From Staphylococcus debuckii (GTDB lineage: Bacteria > Bacillota > Bacilli > Staphylococcales > Staphylococcaceae), in NCBI RefSeq assembly GCF_003718735.1, contig NZ_CP033460.1, positions 1,426,001 through 1,490,000 on the forward strand: a stretch of 64,000 bases of DNA, read 5' to 3'. This document shows, in pieces, positions 1 through 8,474 of this stretch (its first letter is position 1; every line of letters starts with the position of its first letter). Below the pieces are notes generated by a model that worked only from the letters and a program-made list of their open reading frames with translations, was not told the origin of the DNA and did not search any database. Position numbers and translations under genes: made by a program.

Positions 1-236
1 TATTAGCTTCTAAAGAAGGCGTATTTGCTGAACCAGCGAGTAATGCATCTATCGCGGGATTGATTAAACTGCATCGCGCAGGTAAATTGCCTAAAGATAT
101 TACAGTTACGGCAGTCTTAACTGGTAATGGACTTAAAGACCCTGATACAGCCATCTCATTATTGGACAATCCTATTAAATCGTTGCCGAACGATAAAGAA
201 AGCATTGTTAAATACATCAAAGGAGTATTGCAGTAA
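1..236 (+). CDS. thrC: threonine synthase, C-terminal part (cut by window start)
   Basis: Threonine synthase converts O-phosphohomoserine to threonine with PLP. Only the last 77 or so codons are present. The frame reads [19 protein letters not shown] near its start, a typical fold-type II threonine synthase C-terminal motif, and ends IKGVLQ. Its TAA stop overlaps the ATG of thrB by one base (TAATG), so the two are translationally coupled, as in the hom-thrC-thrB operon of staphylococci. The 5' part, including the PLP lysine, lies outside the window. Confidence 0.93.
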   Translation, partial: LASKEGVFAEPASNASIAGLIKLHRAGKLPKDITVTAVLTGNGLKDPDTAISLLDNPIKSLPNDKESIVKYIKGVLQ

Positions 237-1150
237 TGTCAGAACGATTAAAACTCAAAGTACCTGCTTCGACTGCAAATCTTGGAGTGGGATTTGATTC
301 TATCGGATTAGCACTCAATAAATTTTTATATGTAGAGGCTGAAATCAGTGAAGACCAACAATGGTACTTTCAACATAAAGGAGAAAATTTGCATGATCTT
401 CCGACTGATGAGAACCATTTAATTTATCAAGTTGTACAATTTTTAGAGCGAAGATTTGAAGTGACAGTTCCACCTTTGAATATTACGATGCGTAGCGAAA
501 TTCCTTTAGCTAGAGGACTAGGATCCTCTGCTTCAGCTTTAGTAGCAGGTATTTATCTGGCTGATTTTTTCGGACATTTACAACTATCAGAATTTGAGAT
601 GGTTGAAGCGGCTACTGAAATTGAAGGACACCCGGATAATGTAGCGCCGGTCATTTATGGTGGTATGGTTTCTGGTTTTTACAACAGTCAAACAAGCGAG
701 ACTTTTATTTCATTCATAGAACCTCCACATGTCAACTTGGTTATTACAGTTCCAAGTTATGAATTAAAGACGAGTGATTCTAGAAAAGTGCTGCCTGAGA
801 GCTTTAAGCATGGGGAAGCGGCCCAATACAGCGCTATCAGCAATACTATGTTAAGTGCGCTCATTCAGCATGATTATATCTTAGCGGGTAAATTAATGGA
901 AATGGATGGTTTCCATGAACCTTATCGTCAAAAACTCATTCCTGAATTTGAGCAAGTTAAAAATATAGCGAAAGAATATAAAGCGTATGCGACAGTTATC
1001 AGCGGGGCCGGACCCACAATTTTAACGTTGATTGATCCATCAAAGAGCGGTAAGTTGGTAAGAAGGTTGAATAAAGCGTTAGAAAGTTGCAATTCTGAAA
1101 TTATTACCATAAATAAAAGTGGAATAATTGCTGAAAAAGTTTATGAGTAA
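236..1150 (+). CDS. thrB: homoserine kinase
   Basis: Cytosolic GHMP-family kinase that phosphorylates L-homoserine with ATP, the step before threonine synthase. The 304-residue length is normal for the family. The N-terminal substrate motif [14 protein letters not shown] is at about residues 9-22, the ATP-binding [11 protein letters not shown] loop at about 90-100, and the C-terminal GHMP motif with SGAGPT at about 256-261. The start codon overlaps the thrC stop by one base, so this is the last gene of the threonine operon. The next gene follows after 55 bp with its own ribosome-binding site. Confidence 0.96.
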   Translation: MSERLKLKVPASTANLGVGFDSIGLALNKFLYVEAEISEDQQWYFQHKGENLHDLPTDENHLIYQVVQFLERRFEVTVPPLNITMRSEIPLARGLGSSASALVAGIYLADFFGHLQLSEFEMVEAATEIEGHPDNVAPVIYGGMVSGFYNSQTSETFISFIEPPHVNLVITVPSYELKTSDSRKVLPESFKHGEAAQYSAISNTMLSALIQHDYILAGKLMEMDGFHEPYRQKLIPEFEQVKNIAKEYKAYATVISGAGPTILTLIDPSKSGKLVRRLNKALESCNSEIITINKSGIIAEKVYE

Positions 1151-1205
1151 AACTGAAATAGGTTATAATTTGGTGTAATAGCTTGAAAGGAGCAAAGGAC
1201 ATCAA

Positions 1206-2012
1206 ATGACTAAATACGAAATGATTATAATGGATATGGACGATACTTTATTAACTTCTGAAAACGAGGTCAGTCCGAAAACAGCTCAATATTTAATAAA
1301 TCTTCAAGAACAAGGCTATCATGTCGTACTTGCTTCAGGCAGACCGACAGAAGGAATGCTGCCGATTGCAAAGTCACTTAAACTGAATGAACATGATAGT
1401 TACGTTATCAGTTATAATGGTGGCAGAACGACGCGGGTAAAAGATGATGAACTTGAAGACGAACAAAGTGTTTCTAAGCAAGATTTTGATAAAATTGTAG
1501 ATTATTGCAGAGAGAATGATTTGTTTATCTTAACTTATCAAGATGGACACATTATCTACGAAGGGGAACACGAATATATGAATATTGAGTCAGAACTGAC
1601 TGGATTACCTATGAAAAAGGTCGATGATGTGAAGACGTTTATTCAAAATCCGGTCCCTAAAGCAATGGGAGTAGATTACGTTCCTCATATTGAAGAAATT
1701 TTTCAAAGTTTAAATGGAAAATTCAACGACAATGTAGATGTCACAACGAGTAAACCTTATTTCTTAGAATTTATGGCACATGGAGTATCGAAAGGCAATG
1801 CTTTAAAAGCATTGTGCTGTAAAGTTGATATAGATATTTCACAAACGATTGCTTTCGGAGATAGTTTGAATGATTATTCTATGATTGAAGAAGCGGGTTA
1901 TTCAGTAGCTATGGGCAATGCTAAAGCAGAATTAAAAGAGATTGCAGATGATGTTACACTGGATCATGATTCAGATGGCATTGTAGTCGCTTTAGAAAAA
2001 ATATTGAAATAA
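1206..2012 (+). CDS. Cof-type HAD-superfamily hydrolase
   Basis: Haloacid dehalogenase-type phosphatase of the Cof/YidA subfamily, 268 residues and probably cytosolic, acting on small sugar or cofactor phosphates. HAD motif I is DMDDTLL near residue 10, where the first Asp is the predicted nucleophile. ASGRPTEG near residue 45 is the motif II region, a cap domain occupies the middle, and FGDSLNDYSM near residue 218 is the acidic motif IV. AAGGAG precedes the ATG. The same gene follows thrB in other staphylococci. The substrate cannot be read from the sequence. Confidence 0.88.
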   Translation: MTKYEMIIMDMDDTLLTSENEVSPKTAQYLINLQEQGYHVVLASGRPTEGMLPIAKSLKLNEHDSYVISYNGGRTTRVKDDELEDEQSVSKQDFDKIVDYCRENDLFILTYQDGHIIYEGEHEYMNIESELTGLPMKKVDDVKTFIQNPVPKAMGVDYVPHIEEIFQSLNGKFNDNVDVTTSKPYFLEFMAHGVSKGNALKALCCKVDIDISQTIAFGDSLNDYSMIEEAGYSVAMGNAKAELKEIADDVTLDHDSDGIVVALEKILK

Positions 2013-2024
2013 AAAGTGTTACAG

Positions 2025-2070
2025 AACACAAGAGCCAAGACAATAAATTGCCCGGCTCTTGTGTTTGTTT
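2025..2070 (+). terminator. rho-independent terminator after the HAD gene
   Basis: A perfect 12-bp stem pairs AACACAAGAGCC (2025-2036) with GGCTCTTGTGTT (2054-2065), followed by a T-rich stretch. It lies between convergent genes and closes the thr/HAD transcript. Confidence 0.85.
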
Positions 2071-2074
2071 TTGT

Positions 2075-2389
2075 TTACTTTGCTGTATGTGTCCATTCAT
2101 GCATGCCATGATTACGTTTAACCAATGCATAAATATTATCAGCAGAATAATCTAAGTTGGTATAAACAGTAATAATATAGGCGGATTGTCCTGGCTCAAA
2201 TGGTTCATTGAGATATACATCTTTTAAGTGCTCAAATAGCGGAACCATTTGATCATGTTCTAAACTTGGGTATTCTCTTAAAGTACGTTTTACAAGCTTG
2301 CCTTGTTTATCTTCAAGAGATTGAACAACAATGACAAAACGTTCATCCTCTTTCAAAACATCGTCAAATAAATTAGTTTGTCCTACCAT
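2075..2389 (-). CDS. conserved staphylococcal hypothetical protein, 104 aa
   Basis: I do not recognise a characterised family. The 104-residue protein is soluble and acidic, with no signal peptide, membrane segment or cysteine pair. It begins MVGQTNLFDDVLKEDERF and has a small mixed alpha/beta look (FVIVVQSLED, AYIITVYTN). A GAGGTG ribosome-binding site stands at good distance before the ATG. A gene of this size sits between the HAD phosphatase and the amino-acid permease in other staphylococci, which supports a real gene. Confidence 0.75.
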   Translation of the reverse strand: MVGQTNLFDDVLKEDERFVIVVQSLEDKQGKLVKRTLREYPSLEHDQMVPLFEHLKDVYLNEPFEPGQSAYIITVYTNLDYSADNIYALVKRNHGMHEWTHTAK

Positions 2390-2468
2390 GTTGTAACACC
2401 TCGATTTGTTCTTATTATTACTATTATTATACTATATATAGTTCTGCGAGAAAATCAGATATATGAAA

Positions 2469-2495
2469 AAAACAGGCTGAAATTCAACCTGTTTT
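2469..2495 (-). terminator. terminator of the lysP-like gene
   Basis: AAAACAGG (2469-2476) pairs with CCTGTTTT (2488-2495). Read on the minus strand the hairpin is followed by a run of T, just beyond the permease stop codon. Confidence 0.75.
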
Positions 2496-2503
2496 CATAT
2501 CAC

Positions 2504-3967
2504 TTATTTTTTATTTACTTTATTGAACGCTTTAAAGTTTCTTAAGTCCATTTCTTTCAGGCGTACATATTTCGTTTTCTTCACGCTTTTATGCAGAAGA
2601 TAAATCGTTGCCAGAATGATGATAGGCAAGAAGTCTTTCGTTAAACCGCCGACACTTAGATTCACAATATTTTCGAAAGAACCTCCGACTAATAAGAAAA
2701 TAAGTGTTGCTAACACGATAATAGGCCCTAAAGGATATAAAGGCGCTTTATAAGGGAGTATTTTGCTAGCATCTAAACCTTGAGCTTTGATGCCTTGACG
2801 TAACCTAATTTGCGCACATACTGCAGCGGCCCAGATAAAGATAACCAACTGGCCGATAATTCCTAATAAAGTAAAGACGGTATCAGCATAGAAGTTAGCA
2901 ATGATAATTACGGCTACTACAATGAGATAAGTTGTCAGAATTGCAGGAAGCGGTAATTTTGTTTTGGGATGTAGATAACTTAAGAATTTCGGTGCTTGTT
3001 TGTCGTTGCTGAGCGAGAACAACATACGGCTTGTCGTATAGATACCTGAATTAGCTGCTGATAACAACGAGGTTAATATAACAGCATTGATGACAGATGC
3101 TGCAAAAGCGATGCCGACTCTATCAAAAACAATTGTGAAAGGACTTTGGGCAACTGATTCACTTTTGTTTAATAGTAGAGGATCTGTATAAGGTAGAATA
3201 GCTGAAATAACAGCTATAGAGAGAATATAGAATAACAATATTCTCCAAAATACAGATTTGATGGCACTTGGCATAGATTTTTCAGGATTATCAGATTCCC
3301 CGGCTGTCACAGCGACGACTTCAGTACCCCCGACTGAGAAACCAGCAACGAGTAAAACACTTAAGAACCCTGATATACCACCTACGAATGGCGCTTCTCC
3401 TGTAGTGAAGTTTTTCAAACCGTAAGTATGGCCACCTAGAATTCCGAATATCGTTAAAATACCAACAATAATAAAGACAATAATAGTGATAACTTTAATG
3501 GCTGATAACCAGAATTCAGCTTCACCAAAGGCTCTGACTGTAAAAATGTTTAATAATAATAATAAAGTAATGAATATTAAGCTCCAAGTTAATGGAGAAA
3601 AGAATTTAAAAGTATCCCAATAATAAAGTACGTTAGATGCGATAATAGTATCGACACTGGTTACAAGTGACCAAATCGCCCAATATAACCATCCTGCTGT
3701 AAAACCGAGAGATGGATCGATGAAGCGAGTTGAATAAGAACTGAATGACCCAGAAACTGGGTAAAACGTTGCTAATTCACCAACTGATGACATTAAGAAG
3801 TACAACATAATTCCAATTAACACATAGGCGAGAATTGCACCGCCCGGACCAGCTTGTGAAATAACTCCTCCGGTTGCAATAAAGAGGCCGGTACCAATTG
3901 CGCCACCGATAGCAATCATTGATATATGCCGGGAACTGAGCCCCCTGTTCATTTTGTTTTCATCCAT
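2504..3967 (-). CDS. lysP: LysP-like amino-acid permease (APC family)
   Basis: Integral membrane permease of 487 residues with about twelve hydrophobic helices. The N-terminal signature IAIGGAIGTGLFIATGG (residues ~18-34) and AGPGGAILAYVLIG are the substrate-binding TM1 motif of the AAT branch of the APC superfamily. GEAEFWLSAIKV, AGESDNPEKSMPSA and FWRILLFY closely follow E. coli LysP, so lysine/H+ uptake is the best guess; another cationic or neutral amino acid cannot be excluded. The gene is monocistronic and ends in its own terminator. A CodY-box-like sequence lies about 110 bp upstream at 4075-4089. Confidence 0.82.
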   Translation of the reverse strand: MDENKMNRGLSSRHISMIAIGGAIGTGLFIATGGVISQAGPGGAILAYVLIGIMLYFLMSSVGELATFYPVSGSFSSYSTRFIDPSLGFTAGWLYWAIWSLVTSVDTIIASNVLYYWDTFKFFSPLTWSLIFITLLLLLNIFTVRAFGEAEFWLSAIKVITIIVFIIVGILTIFGILGGHTYGLKNFTTGEAPFVGGISGFLSVLLVAGFSVGGTEVVAVTAGESDNPEKSMPSAIKSVFWRILLFYILSIAVISAILPYTDPLLLNKSESVAQSPFTIVFDRVGIAFAASVINAVILTSLLSAANSGIYTTSRMLFSLSNDKQAPKFLSYLHPKTKLPLPAILTTYLIVVAVIIIANFYADTVFTLLGIIGQLVIFIWAAAVCAQIRLRQGIKAQGLDASKILPYKAPLYPLGPIIVLATLIFLLVGGSFENIVNLSVGGLTKDFLPIIILATIYLLHKSVKKTKYVRLKEMDLRNFKAFNKVNKK

Positions 3968-4193
3968 AAGCGTTACCCCTAATCTTTTAATTTGAAAATG
4001 ATATGTAGTCTATTCTAATCGTTTTTAGAACACTAATCAATGGAATTTAGCACTTTAAAGCGAAAAATTTATAAAAAATTCAGAAAATAGAGGAAATTTA
4101 GCGTTAAATGCTTAAACTAGAGGGATAAAGAGGAGGGGGATGTAGACAAAAATACGTTAAAGGTGTATATTGAATATCCGTAAAAAATAAAAA
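3968..4193. other. AT-rich spacer upstream of lysP; no gene seen
   Basis: This is the spacer between the divergent lysP gene and the end of rpmG. In S. aureus the catalase gene katA lies at this place; here there is neither katA nor a recognisable remnant. The only feature noted is AAAATTCAGAAAATA at 4075-4089, which matches 12 of 15 positions of the CodY consensus AATTTTCWGAAAATT. That is a weak match in AT-rich DNA. Confidence 0.5.
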
Positions 4194-4228
4194 GTGAACT
4201 TATACGTTATGATTAACGGTAAGTTCAC
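4190..4228 (-). terminator. terminator of rpmG
   Basis: A 9-bp perfect stem pairs GTGAACTTA (4194-4202) with TAAGTTCAC (4220-4228), with an inner CGTTA/TAACG pairing. On the minus strand it is followed by five T, so it terminates rpmG. Confidence 0.8.
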
Positions 4229-4279
4229 TATCGTCGTTTCGTCGTTATCATCTTTAAAAGATAACTCGGTTTCATTAGA

Positions 4280-4429
4280 TTATTTAGTTTCGCGGTGTAA
4301 TGTATATTTTTTTAATCTTGGACAATATTTCATTAATTCAATACGTTCAGGATTGTTACGTTTGTTTTTAGTAGTAATATAATTACGGTCGCCGCATTCT
4401 GTGCAAGCTAAAGTTACGTTTACGCGCAA
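4280..4429 (-). CDS. rpmG: 50S ribosomal protein L33
   Basis: Small 49-residue ribosomal protein L33 of the large subunit. The sequence [30 protein letters not shown] is diagnostic. It has three cysteines (residues 9, 12, 36) rather than the two full CxxC pairs of a zinc ribbon, so zinc binding is uncertain. The start is TTG at 4429, preceded by AAAGGGTG. A longer upstream reading in the same frame would add 25 residues absent from every L33 I know. It is divergent from rpsN and has its own terminator. Confidence 0.93.
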   Translation of the reverse strand: MRVNVTLACTECGDRNYITTKNKRNNPERIELMKYCPRLKKYTLHRETK

Positions 4430-4604
4430 TGTAGACACCCTTTCTATTAAGTTATTAGCAATACTTACGCACTTAAATTTACCATATTCATGCATAACGT
4501 GCAAGATGAGGTTTCAATAATGGCGCATAAGCTCAATGTATTCTATTCTATATAAAAACTTCCAATTAGTAAACAACTTTGCTTGAAAAAATGAGCAAAA
4601 TGTA

Positions 4605-4632
4605 TTGATAAAGTCGAAATTTGTGTTATGAT
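4605..4632 (+). promoter_or_regulatory. promoter of rpsN
   Basis: The -35 TTGATA (4605-4610) and -10 TATGAT (4627-4632) are 16 bp apart. The Zur-type operator begins a few bases downstream of the -10, over the expected transcription start. Confidence 0.65.
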
Positions 4633-4635
4633 ATA

Positions 4636-4654
4636 AATCGTAATAATTACGATT
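4636..4654 (+). promoter_or_regulatory. Zur-type operator
   Basis: A perfect 9-1-9 palindrome, AATCGTAAT-A-ATTACGATT, centred on 4645, matches the known Firmicute Zur box core TCGTAATNATTACGA. It overlaps the likely transcription start of rpsN, a good position for repression by zinc-loaded Zur. The downstream gene encodes the zinc-free S14 paralogue, which is Zur-controlled in B. subtilis (rpsNB/yhzA). Binding here is inferred. Confidence 0.85.
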
Positions 4655-4687
4655 ATAAACAATTATAGAAGAAAGGTAGGAACTTTA

Positions 4688-4957
4688 ATGGCCAAAAAAT
4701 CAAAAGTTGTTAAAGAACAAAAACGAGAAGAACTCGTTGCTAAATATTATGCAAAACGTCAAGAATTGAAAGCTAAAGGTGATTACGAAGCATTACAAAA
4801 ATTGCCAAGAGATTCATCACCAACACGCTTAACTCGTAGATGTAAAGTTACTGGCAGACCTCGTGGCGTAATGAGAAAATTCGAAATGTCACGTATTGCT
4901 TTCAGAGAACATGCGCATAAAGGACAAATTCCAGGCGTTAAAAAAGCAAGCTGGTAA
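4688..4957 (+). CDS. rpsN: 30S ribosomal protein S14, zinc-independent paralogue
   Basis: The 89-residue S14 protein is the long form that lacks the CxxC...CxxC zinc ribbon of the 61-residue form; its only cysteine is in [12 protein letters not shown]. The conserved tail [22 protein letters not shown] is present. AGAAAGGTAGG precedes the ATG. It can replace zinc-binding S14 when zinc is scarce, and the perfect Zur palindrome in its promoter fits that role. It is monocistronic, with a promoter at 4605-4632 and a terminator at 4996-5028. Confidence 0.95.
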   Translation: MAKKSKVVKEQKREELVAKYYAKRQELKAKGDYEALQKLPRDSSPTRLTRRCKVTGRPRGVMRKFEMSRIAFREHAHKGQIPGVKKASW

Positions 4958-4995
4958 GCCGTCTAACATAAAACGAGTAGCTTTAAGTTGAGTAC

Positions 4996-5028
4996 ACACA
5001 CTTCAAAATCGAAGTGTGTTCTTTTTTT
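4996..5028 (+). terminator. terminator of rpsN
   Basis: ACACACTTC (4996-5004) pairs with GAAGTGTGT (5011-5019) and is followed by T C and seven T. Confidence 0.9.
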
Positions 5029-5146
5029 GTTCAAAATTAACCAAAAAAAAGTAAATTTAAGTTGGTAAATTAGGCGCTAAGATAGTATGATATACATTGG
5101 ATATTTTGGAAAAATAAATAAAGTGTATGGGTAAGGTGTTTTTTAT

Positions 5147-6124
5147 ATGAAGATATTTGATTACGAAGATGTTCAATTAATTCCAAATAAATGTATTGTA
5201 AAGAGTCGTTCAGAATGTGATACAAGTGTACAATTCGGTCCAAGAAGATTCAAATTACCAGTTGTGCCAGCAAATATGCAAACAGTTATGAATGAAAAAT
5301 TAGCTGAGTGGTTTGCTGAGAACGATTATTTCTACATTATGCATCGTTTTGATGAAGAAGCAAGAATTCCATTTATTAAAAAAATGCAAGACAAAGGTTT
5401 GTTCGCCTCTATTTCAGTAGGCGTTAAAGATAAAGAATATGATTTCGTTAAAGAGATAGCTGAAGAAGGTTTAAAACCTGAATACATTACAATAGATATA
5501 GCACACGGTCACTCAGAACAAGTGATTAATATGATTCGTCAAATTAAATCTTATTTACCAGAAACATTTGTTATTGCAGGTAACGTAGGTACGCCAGAAG
5601 GTGTCAGAGAACTTGAAAATGCTGGCGCTGATGCTACAAAAGTAGGTATCGGTCCTGGACGTGTATGTATTACTAAAATTAAAACAGGTTTCGGTACAGG
5701 TGGTTGGCAATTAGCTGCGATTAATCACTGCAGCAAAGCAGCACGCAAACCAATTATTGCTGATGGCGGAATCAGAACACATGGTGATATTGCTAAATCT
5801 ATTCGTTTCGGTGCTTCAATGGTTATGGTCGGATCATTATTTGCAGCACACGAAGAATCACCTGGAGAAACAGTTGAATTAGATGGCAAACTTTATAAAG
5901 AGTATTTCGGAAGCGCCTCTGAATTCCAAAAAGGCGAACATAAAAATGTTGAAGGTAAAAAGATGTTTGTAGAACATAAAGGAACATTAGCTGATACGTT
6001 GACTGAAATGCAACAAGACTTACAAAGTTCAATTTCATACGCAGGTGGAAAAGATTTAGGTTCATTAAGAAAAGTAGATTATGTGATTGTAAGAAATTCT
6101 ATTTTTAACGGTGATAGAGACTAA
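5147..6124 (+). CDS. guaC: GMP reductase
   Basis: NADPH-dependent reductive deamination of GMP to IMP, in purine interconversion. The 325-residue protein is the GuaC type of the IMPDH/GMPR TIM-barrel family and has no CBS domains. The catalytic-loop motif [12 protein letters not shown] (cysteine of the thioimidate adduct) is at about residues 167-178. [16 protein letters not shown] follows, then the GMPR-specific [11 protein letters not shown] near residue 255. AAGGTG precedes the ATG. The CAP-domain gene starts about 25 bp downstream and may be cotranscribed. Confidence 0.96.
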   Translation: MKIFDYEDVQLIPNKCIVKSRSECDTSVQFGPRRFKLPVVPANMQTVMNEKLAEWFAENDYFYIMHRFDEEARIPFIKKMQDKGLFASISVGVKDKEYDFVKEIAEEGLKPEYITIDIAHGHSEQVINMIRQIKSYLPETFVIAGNVGTPEGVRELENAGADATKVGIGPGRVCITKIKTGFGTGGWQLAAINHCSKAARKPIIADGGIRTHGDIAKSIRFGASMVMVGSLFAAHEESPGETVELDGKLYKEYFGSASEFQKGEHKNVEGKKMFVEHKGTLADTLTEMQQDLQSSISYAGGKDLGSLRKVDYVIVRNSIFNGDRD

Positions 6125-6146
6125 GCTTTTGCACTGATAGGCGGAG

Positions 6147-7166
6147 GTGCCCAAAATTAGAAGATATTTTGCTCTGATAACAGTTTTCTTACTCGTGGCT
6201 TTATGTGTGCCTATTAAAGAGACATCTTGGATGTTAGATTTGCAAGAGCACGCAAGAGGTAAGATCCAAGCTTTGGCTGCCAGAGAAAACGTGACTAAGG
6301 AAGCATTAAAGGTTCCTGATAAGCAAGACTTTGCAATTAGAAATATACAAATGAACATGGATAAGGCACAAGTTGAAAAACAATTAGGCAAGCCCAAAAG
6401 AGTAACTGCTAACGAATATGGCTTGCAGTGGTATACGTATCATAATCAATATCACTCATTTATTATGGTCAGCTATATTGATAATAAAGTGAATGCAATT
6501 TATACGAATCAAAATATAATTTCATCTAAATCCAAGATTAAGTATGGTACACCGCAAGAGACTGTCAGATCGAGAATGGGCAAACCTCTGAGTAGTATCA
6601 CTAAAGGAAATTATCGTTTTGAACTCAACAATGATGAATATGATGTATTTGATAAAGATAATATTTATACTACTGTATTCTATGATCAACATGAAAATAA
6701 CCAAGTGACAGGCTTAATGCAAGTAAGTAATAAAATGGAGAATCGGTTGTCCCGGCAATACGGCGCACCGTCTTCATCACTTGAAAAAGGATTCGAATTA
6801 CAGGATTTCGATTTGGTAAACGCACAGCGTGTCCAAAAAGGCAAATCTGTATTGAATTATAGCCAACCATTATCAGATACTGGACGTAAACATAGTGAAG
6901 ATATGGCAGAACATCATTTCTTTGATCATAACAACCTTAAAGGCGAGTCACCGTTCGACAGAATGAAAAAAGACGGTATCGATTATCAAAATGCTGGTGA
7001 AAACTTAGCTTATGGGCAACAAAGCAGTATTTTTGCGCATGAAGGCCTAATGAATTCAGAAGGACATAGAAAGAATATCTTACAAACTAATTTTAAAAAT
7101 TTAGGCGTAGGTGTAAGTTTCAACGAAGAAAGACAACCATTCTGGACAGAAGATTATACAAGTTAA
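6147..7166 (+). CDS. membrane-anchored CAP-domain protein
   Basis: Predicted exported or membrane-anchored protein of the CAP (SCP/PR-1-like) superfamily, about 339 residues. The N-terminus has two or three basic residues followed by a hydrophobic segment (about 8-22), a signal anchor. Residues ~55-200 look like the CAP-associated N-terminal domain with its repeated 'MDKAQVEKQLGKP / GTPQETVRSRMGKP' pattern. Residues ~225-339 are the CAP domain with ARKHSEDMAEHHFFDHN-like helix, GENLAYG and NSEGHRKNIL. Molecular function is unknown. The start is unusual: GTG at 6147 overlaps its own GGAGGTG, while the in-frame ATT at 6156 is well spaced from it; a TAG at 6138 blocks any longer frame. Confidence 0.83.
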   Translation: MPKIRRYFALITVFLLVALCVPIKETSWMLDLQEHARGKIQALAARENVTKEALKVPDKQDFAIRNIQMNMDKAQVEKQLGKPKRVTANEYGLQWYTYHNQYHSFIMVSYIDNKVNAIYTNQNIISSKSKIKYGTPQETVRSRMGKPLSSITKGNYRFELNNDEYDVFDKDNIYTTVFYDQHENNQVTGLMQVSNKMENRLSRQYGAPSSSLEKGFELQDFDLVNAQRVQKGKSVLNYSQPLSDTGRKHSEDMAEHHFFDHNNLKGESPFDRMKKDGIDYQNAGENLAYGQQSSIFAHEGLMNSEGHRKNILQTNFKNLGVGVSFNEERQPFWTEDYTS

Positions 7167-7174
7167 AAAGGAAG

Positions 7175-7215
7175 AGGGCCGACGAAATAACACGGATTAA
7201 TTTCGTCGGCTCTTT
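7175..7215 (+). terminator. terminator after the CAP-domain gene
   Basis: GCCGACGAAA (7178-7187) pairs with TTTCGTCGGC (7201-7210), with outer wobble pairs, and is followed by T-rich sequence. The GACGAAAT...TTTCGTC core is shared with the dispersed intergenic repeats of this window. Confidence 0.8.
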
Positions 7216-7250
7216 CTGATTCTATCTAGATATATATACTGCCAGTTCAT

Positions 7251-7292
7251 AAAACAGGTGCTGAGACATTAATTTGTCCCAGCACCTGTTTT
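7251..7292. terminator. convergent terminator after lexA, part of the dispersed repeat
   Basis: A perfect 13-bp stem pairs AAAACAGGTGCTG (7251-7263) with CAGCACCTGTTTT (7280-7292). Together with ACTGCCAGTTCA just before it, this is a partial copy of the composite repeat also seen at 24758, 32015 and 47564. Confidence 0.75.
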
Positions 7293-7338
7293 AGCTTATA
7301 CGTGTTAAGAAGAGATAATATGCAAACAGAAAGGCGAA

Positions 7339-7962
7339 TTAGAGTTCTCTGAACAAACCTACTACTTTACCTAAAACCGTTACTTGCTCTAAGTAGATAG
7401 GATCCATGGTACTATTTTCTGGTTGCAAGCGGTAACGGTGTTTTTCTTTATAAAAACGTTTAACTGTTGCCTCATCATCTTCAGTCATAGCTACAATGAT
7501 ATCTCCATTTTCAGCAATTGTCTGGCTGCGTACAATCACTTTATCTCCATCAAGTATACCAGCTTCAATCATACTGTCTCCCACAACATTCAAGATGAAA
7601 ATATCACTATTATGTGTAGAAGTAAGATGTTCTGGAAGAGGGAAATATTCTTCGATATTTTCTACTGCAGTAATAGGAACACCTGCAGTAACTTTCCCGA
7701 TAACTGGAACATGGATTGTTCCTTCCATTTCAGCAGATTCTTCAAGTTGATCGCTTACTATTTCAATTGCTCTCGGTTTAGTAGGGTCACGTCGGATATA
7801 ACCTTTACTCTCTAATCTCGATAAGTGCCCATGTACTGTCGAGCTAGAAGCTAATCCTACCGCTTCACCAATTTCTCTGACGCTTGGCGGATACCCTTTT
7901 GTGTGGACTACGGTTTTAATATATTCATAAATTTCGCTTTGACGTTTCGTTAGTTCTGTCAT
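7339..7962 (-). CDS. lexA: SOS repressor LexA
   Basis: Transcriptional repressor of the SOS response, 207 residues. The N-terminal winged helix-turn-helix (about 1-65) contains [19 protein letters not shown]. The C-terminal S24 peptidase domain carries the self-cleavage bond Ala93-Gly94 in KVTAGVPI, the nucleophile Ser130 in GDSM and the general base Lys168 in ATVKRFYK, all intact. The start at 7962 is chosen because 18 upstream in-frame residues are not part of the family; AGAGGATG precedes it, slightly far. Its own promoter carries a LexA box, giving autoregulation. It is divergent from sosA. Confidence 0.97.
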   Translation of the reverse strand: MTELTKRQSEIYEYIKTVVHTKGYPPSVREIGEAVGLASSSTVHGHLSRLESKGYIRRDPTKPRAIEIVSDQLEESAEMEGTIHVPVIGKVTAGVPITAVENIEEYFPLPEHLTSTHNSDIFILNVVGDSMIEAGILDGDKVIVRSQTIAENGDIIVAMTEDDEATVKRFYKEKHRYRLQPENSTMDPIYLEQVTVLGKVVGLFREL

Positions 7963-7993
7963 ATTAAAGCACATCCTCTTCTTGTTTGTTCTT

Positions 7994-8022
7994 ATTATAG
8001 CATGCGAACAAAACATTTACAA
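7994..8022 (-). promoter_or_regulatory. lexA promoter
   Basis: On the minus strand, -35 TTGTAA (8017-8022) and -10 TATAAT (7994-7999) are 17 bp apart. The LexA box at 8020-8033 overlaps the -35. Confidence 0.75.
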
Positions 8023-8033
8023 ACATTTGTTCG
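8020..8033. promoter_or_regulatory. LexA box 1
   Basis: CAAACATTTGTTCG, or on the other strand CGAACAAATGTTTG, fits the Gram-positive SOS box CGAACRNRYGTTYG. It overlaps the lexA -35 element. Confidence 0.88.
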
Positions 8034-8041
8034 TAAAAGTG

Positions 8042-8070
8042 TTGACAGCGAACAATCGTTCTGATATCTT
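8042..8070 (+). promoter_or_regulatory. sosA promoter
   Basis: Consensus -35 TTGACA (8042-8047) and -10 TATCTT (8065-8070) have 17-bp spacing. LexA box 2 fills the spacer and box 3 lies just downstream. Confidence 0.8.
8049..8062. promoter_or_regulatory. LexA box 2
   Basis: CGAACAATCGTTCT has both half-sites of the SOS box with one end mismatch and sits between the -35 and -10 of sosA. Confidence 0.82.
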
Positions 8071-8077
8071 GTTAATA

Positions 8078-8091
8078 CAAACAAATGTTCT
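8078..8091. promoter_or_regulatory. LexA box 3
   Basis: CAAACAAATGTTCT is an SOS-box-like palindrome immediately downstream of the sosA -10. Confidence 0.78.
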
Positions 8092-8105
8092 GGGAGTGTT
8101 GAAAA

Positions 8106-8339
8106 ATGATTAAGAAATACCAATCAACTTTTTTAGTATATTCAGCAGTATTATTGACTTCTTTTGTATTGTTTTCAGCTTTTATTGTAAGTGCTAATCA
8201 AACTGCGAATAAAGAACAAGTGTACGAAATGACGGATCATACTATATCCGCTAAAGCAGAACAAAAAGCCGAACAAGAAGGTTATGTTAAAAGCGAAGGC
8301 GAACAAGAAAGTAAACCTGTGATTGCTGTGGCGCATTAA
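8106..8339 (+). CDS. sosA: SOS-induced cell-division inhibitor SosA
   Basis: Small membrane protein of 77 residues with one N-terminal transmembrane helix (about residues 7-28) and an extracytoplasmic, charged, repetitive tail (KAEQKAEQEG, KSEGEQESK). Length, topology and divergent position next to lexA match SosA of S. aureus, which delays division after DNA damage (functional analogue of B. subtilis YneA); the assignment rests largely on context. GGGAGTG precedes the ATG. Two LexA boxes in and after its promoter predict tight SOS control. No LysM domain is present, unlike YneA. Confidence 0.88.
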   Translation: MIKKYQSTFLVYSAVLLTSFVLFSAFIVSANQTANKEQVYEMTDHTISAKAEQKAEQEGYVKSEGEQESKPVIAVAH

Positions 8340-8474
8340 AAATACGATTAATTCCATTCTAGGTGTATAATTATTGAGAATAGGGAACTGTACAATAACA
8401 AGTTTCCTTTATTTTTATTACTGCCAATCTTTTTGGTATCATTAATAATTATCAGAGCAATGGAGGGATTTAAA

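Noticed and set aside
4194..4382. 62-codon plus-strand frame over the rpmG terminator and the 3' end of rpmG
   Set aside because: It begins in the terminator hairpin and runs antisense to the clearly conserved L33 gene; no ribosome-binding site.
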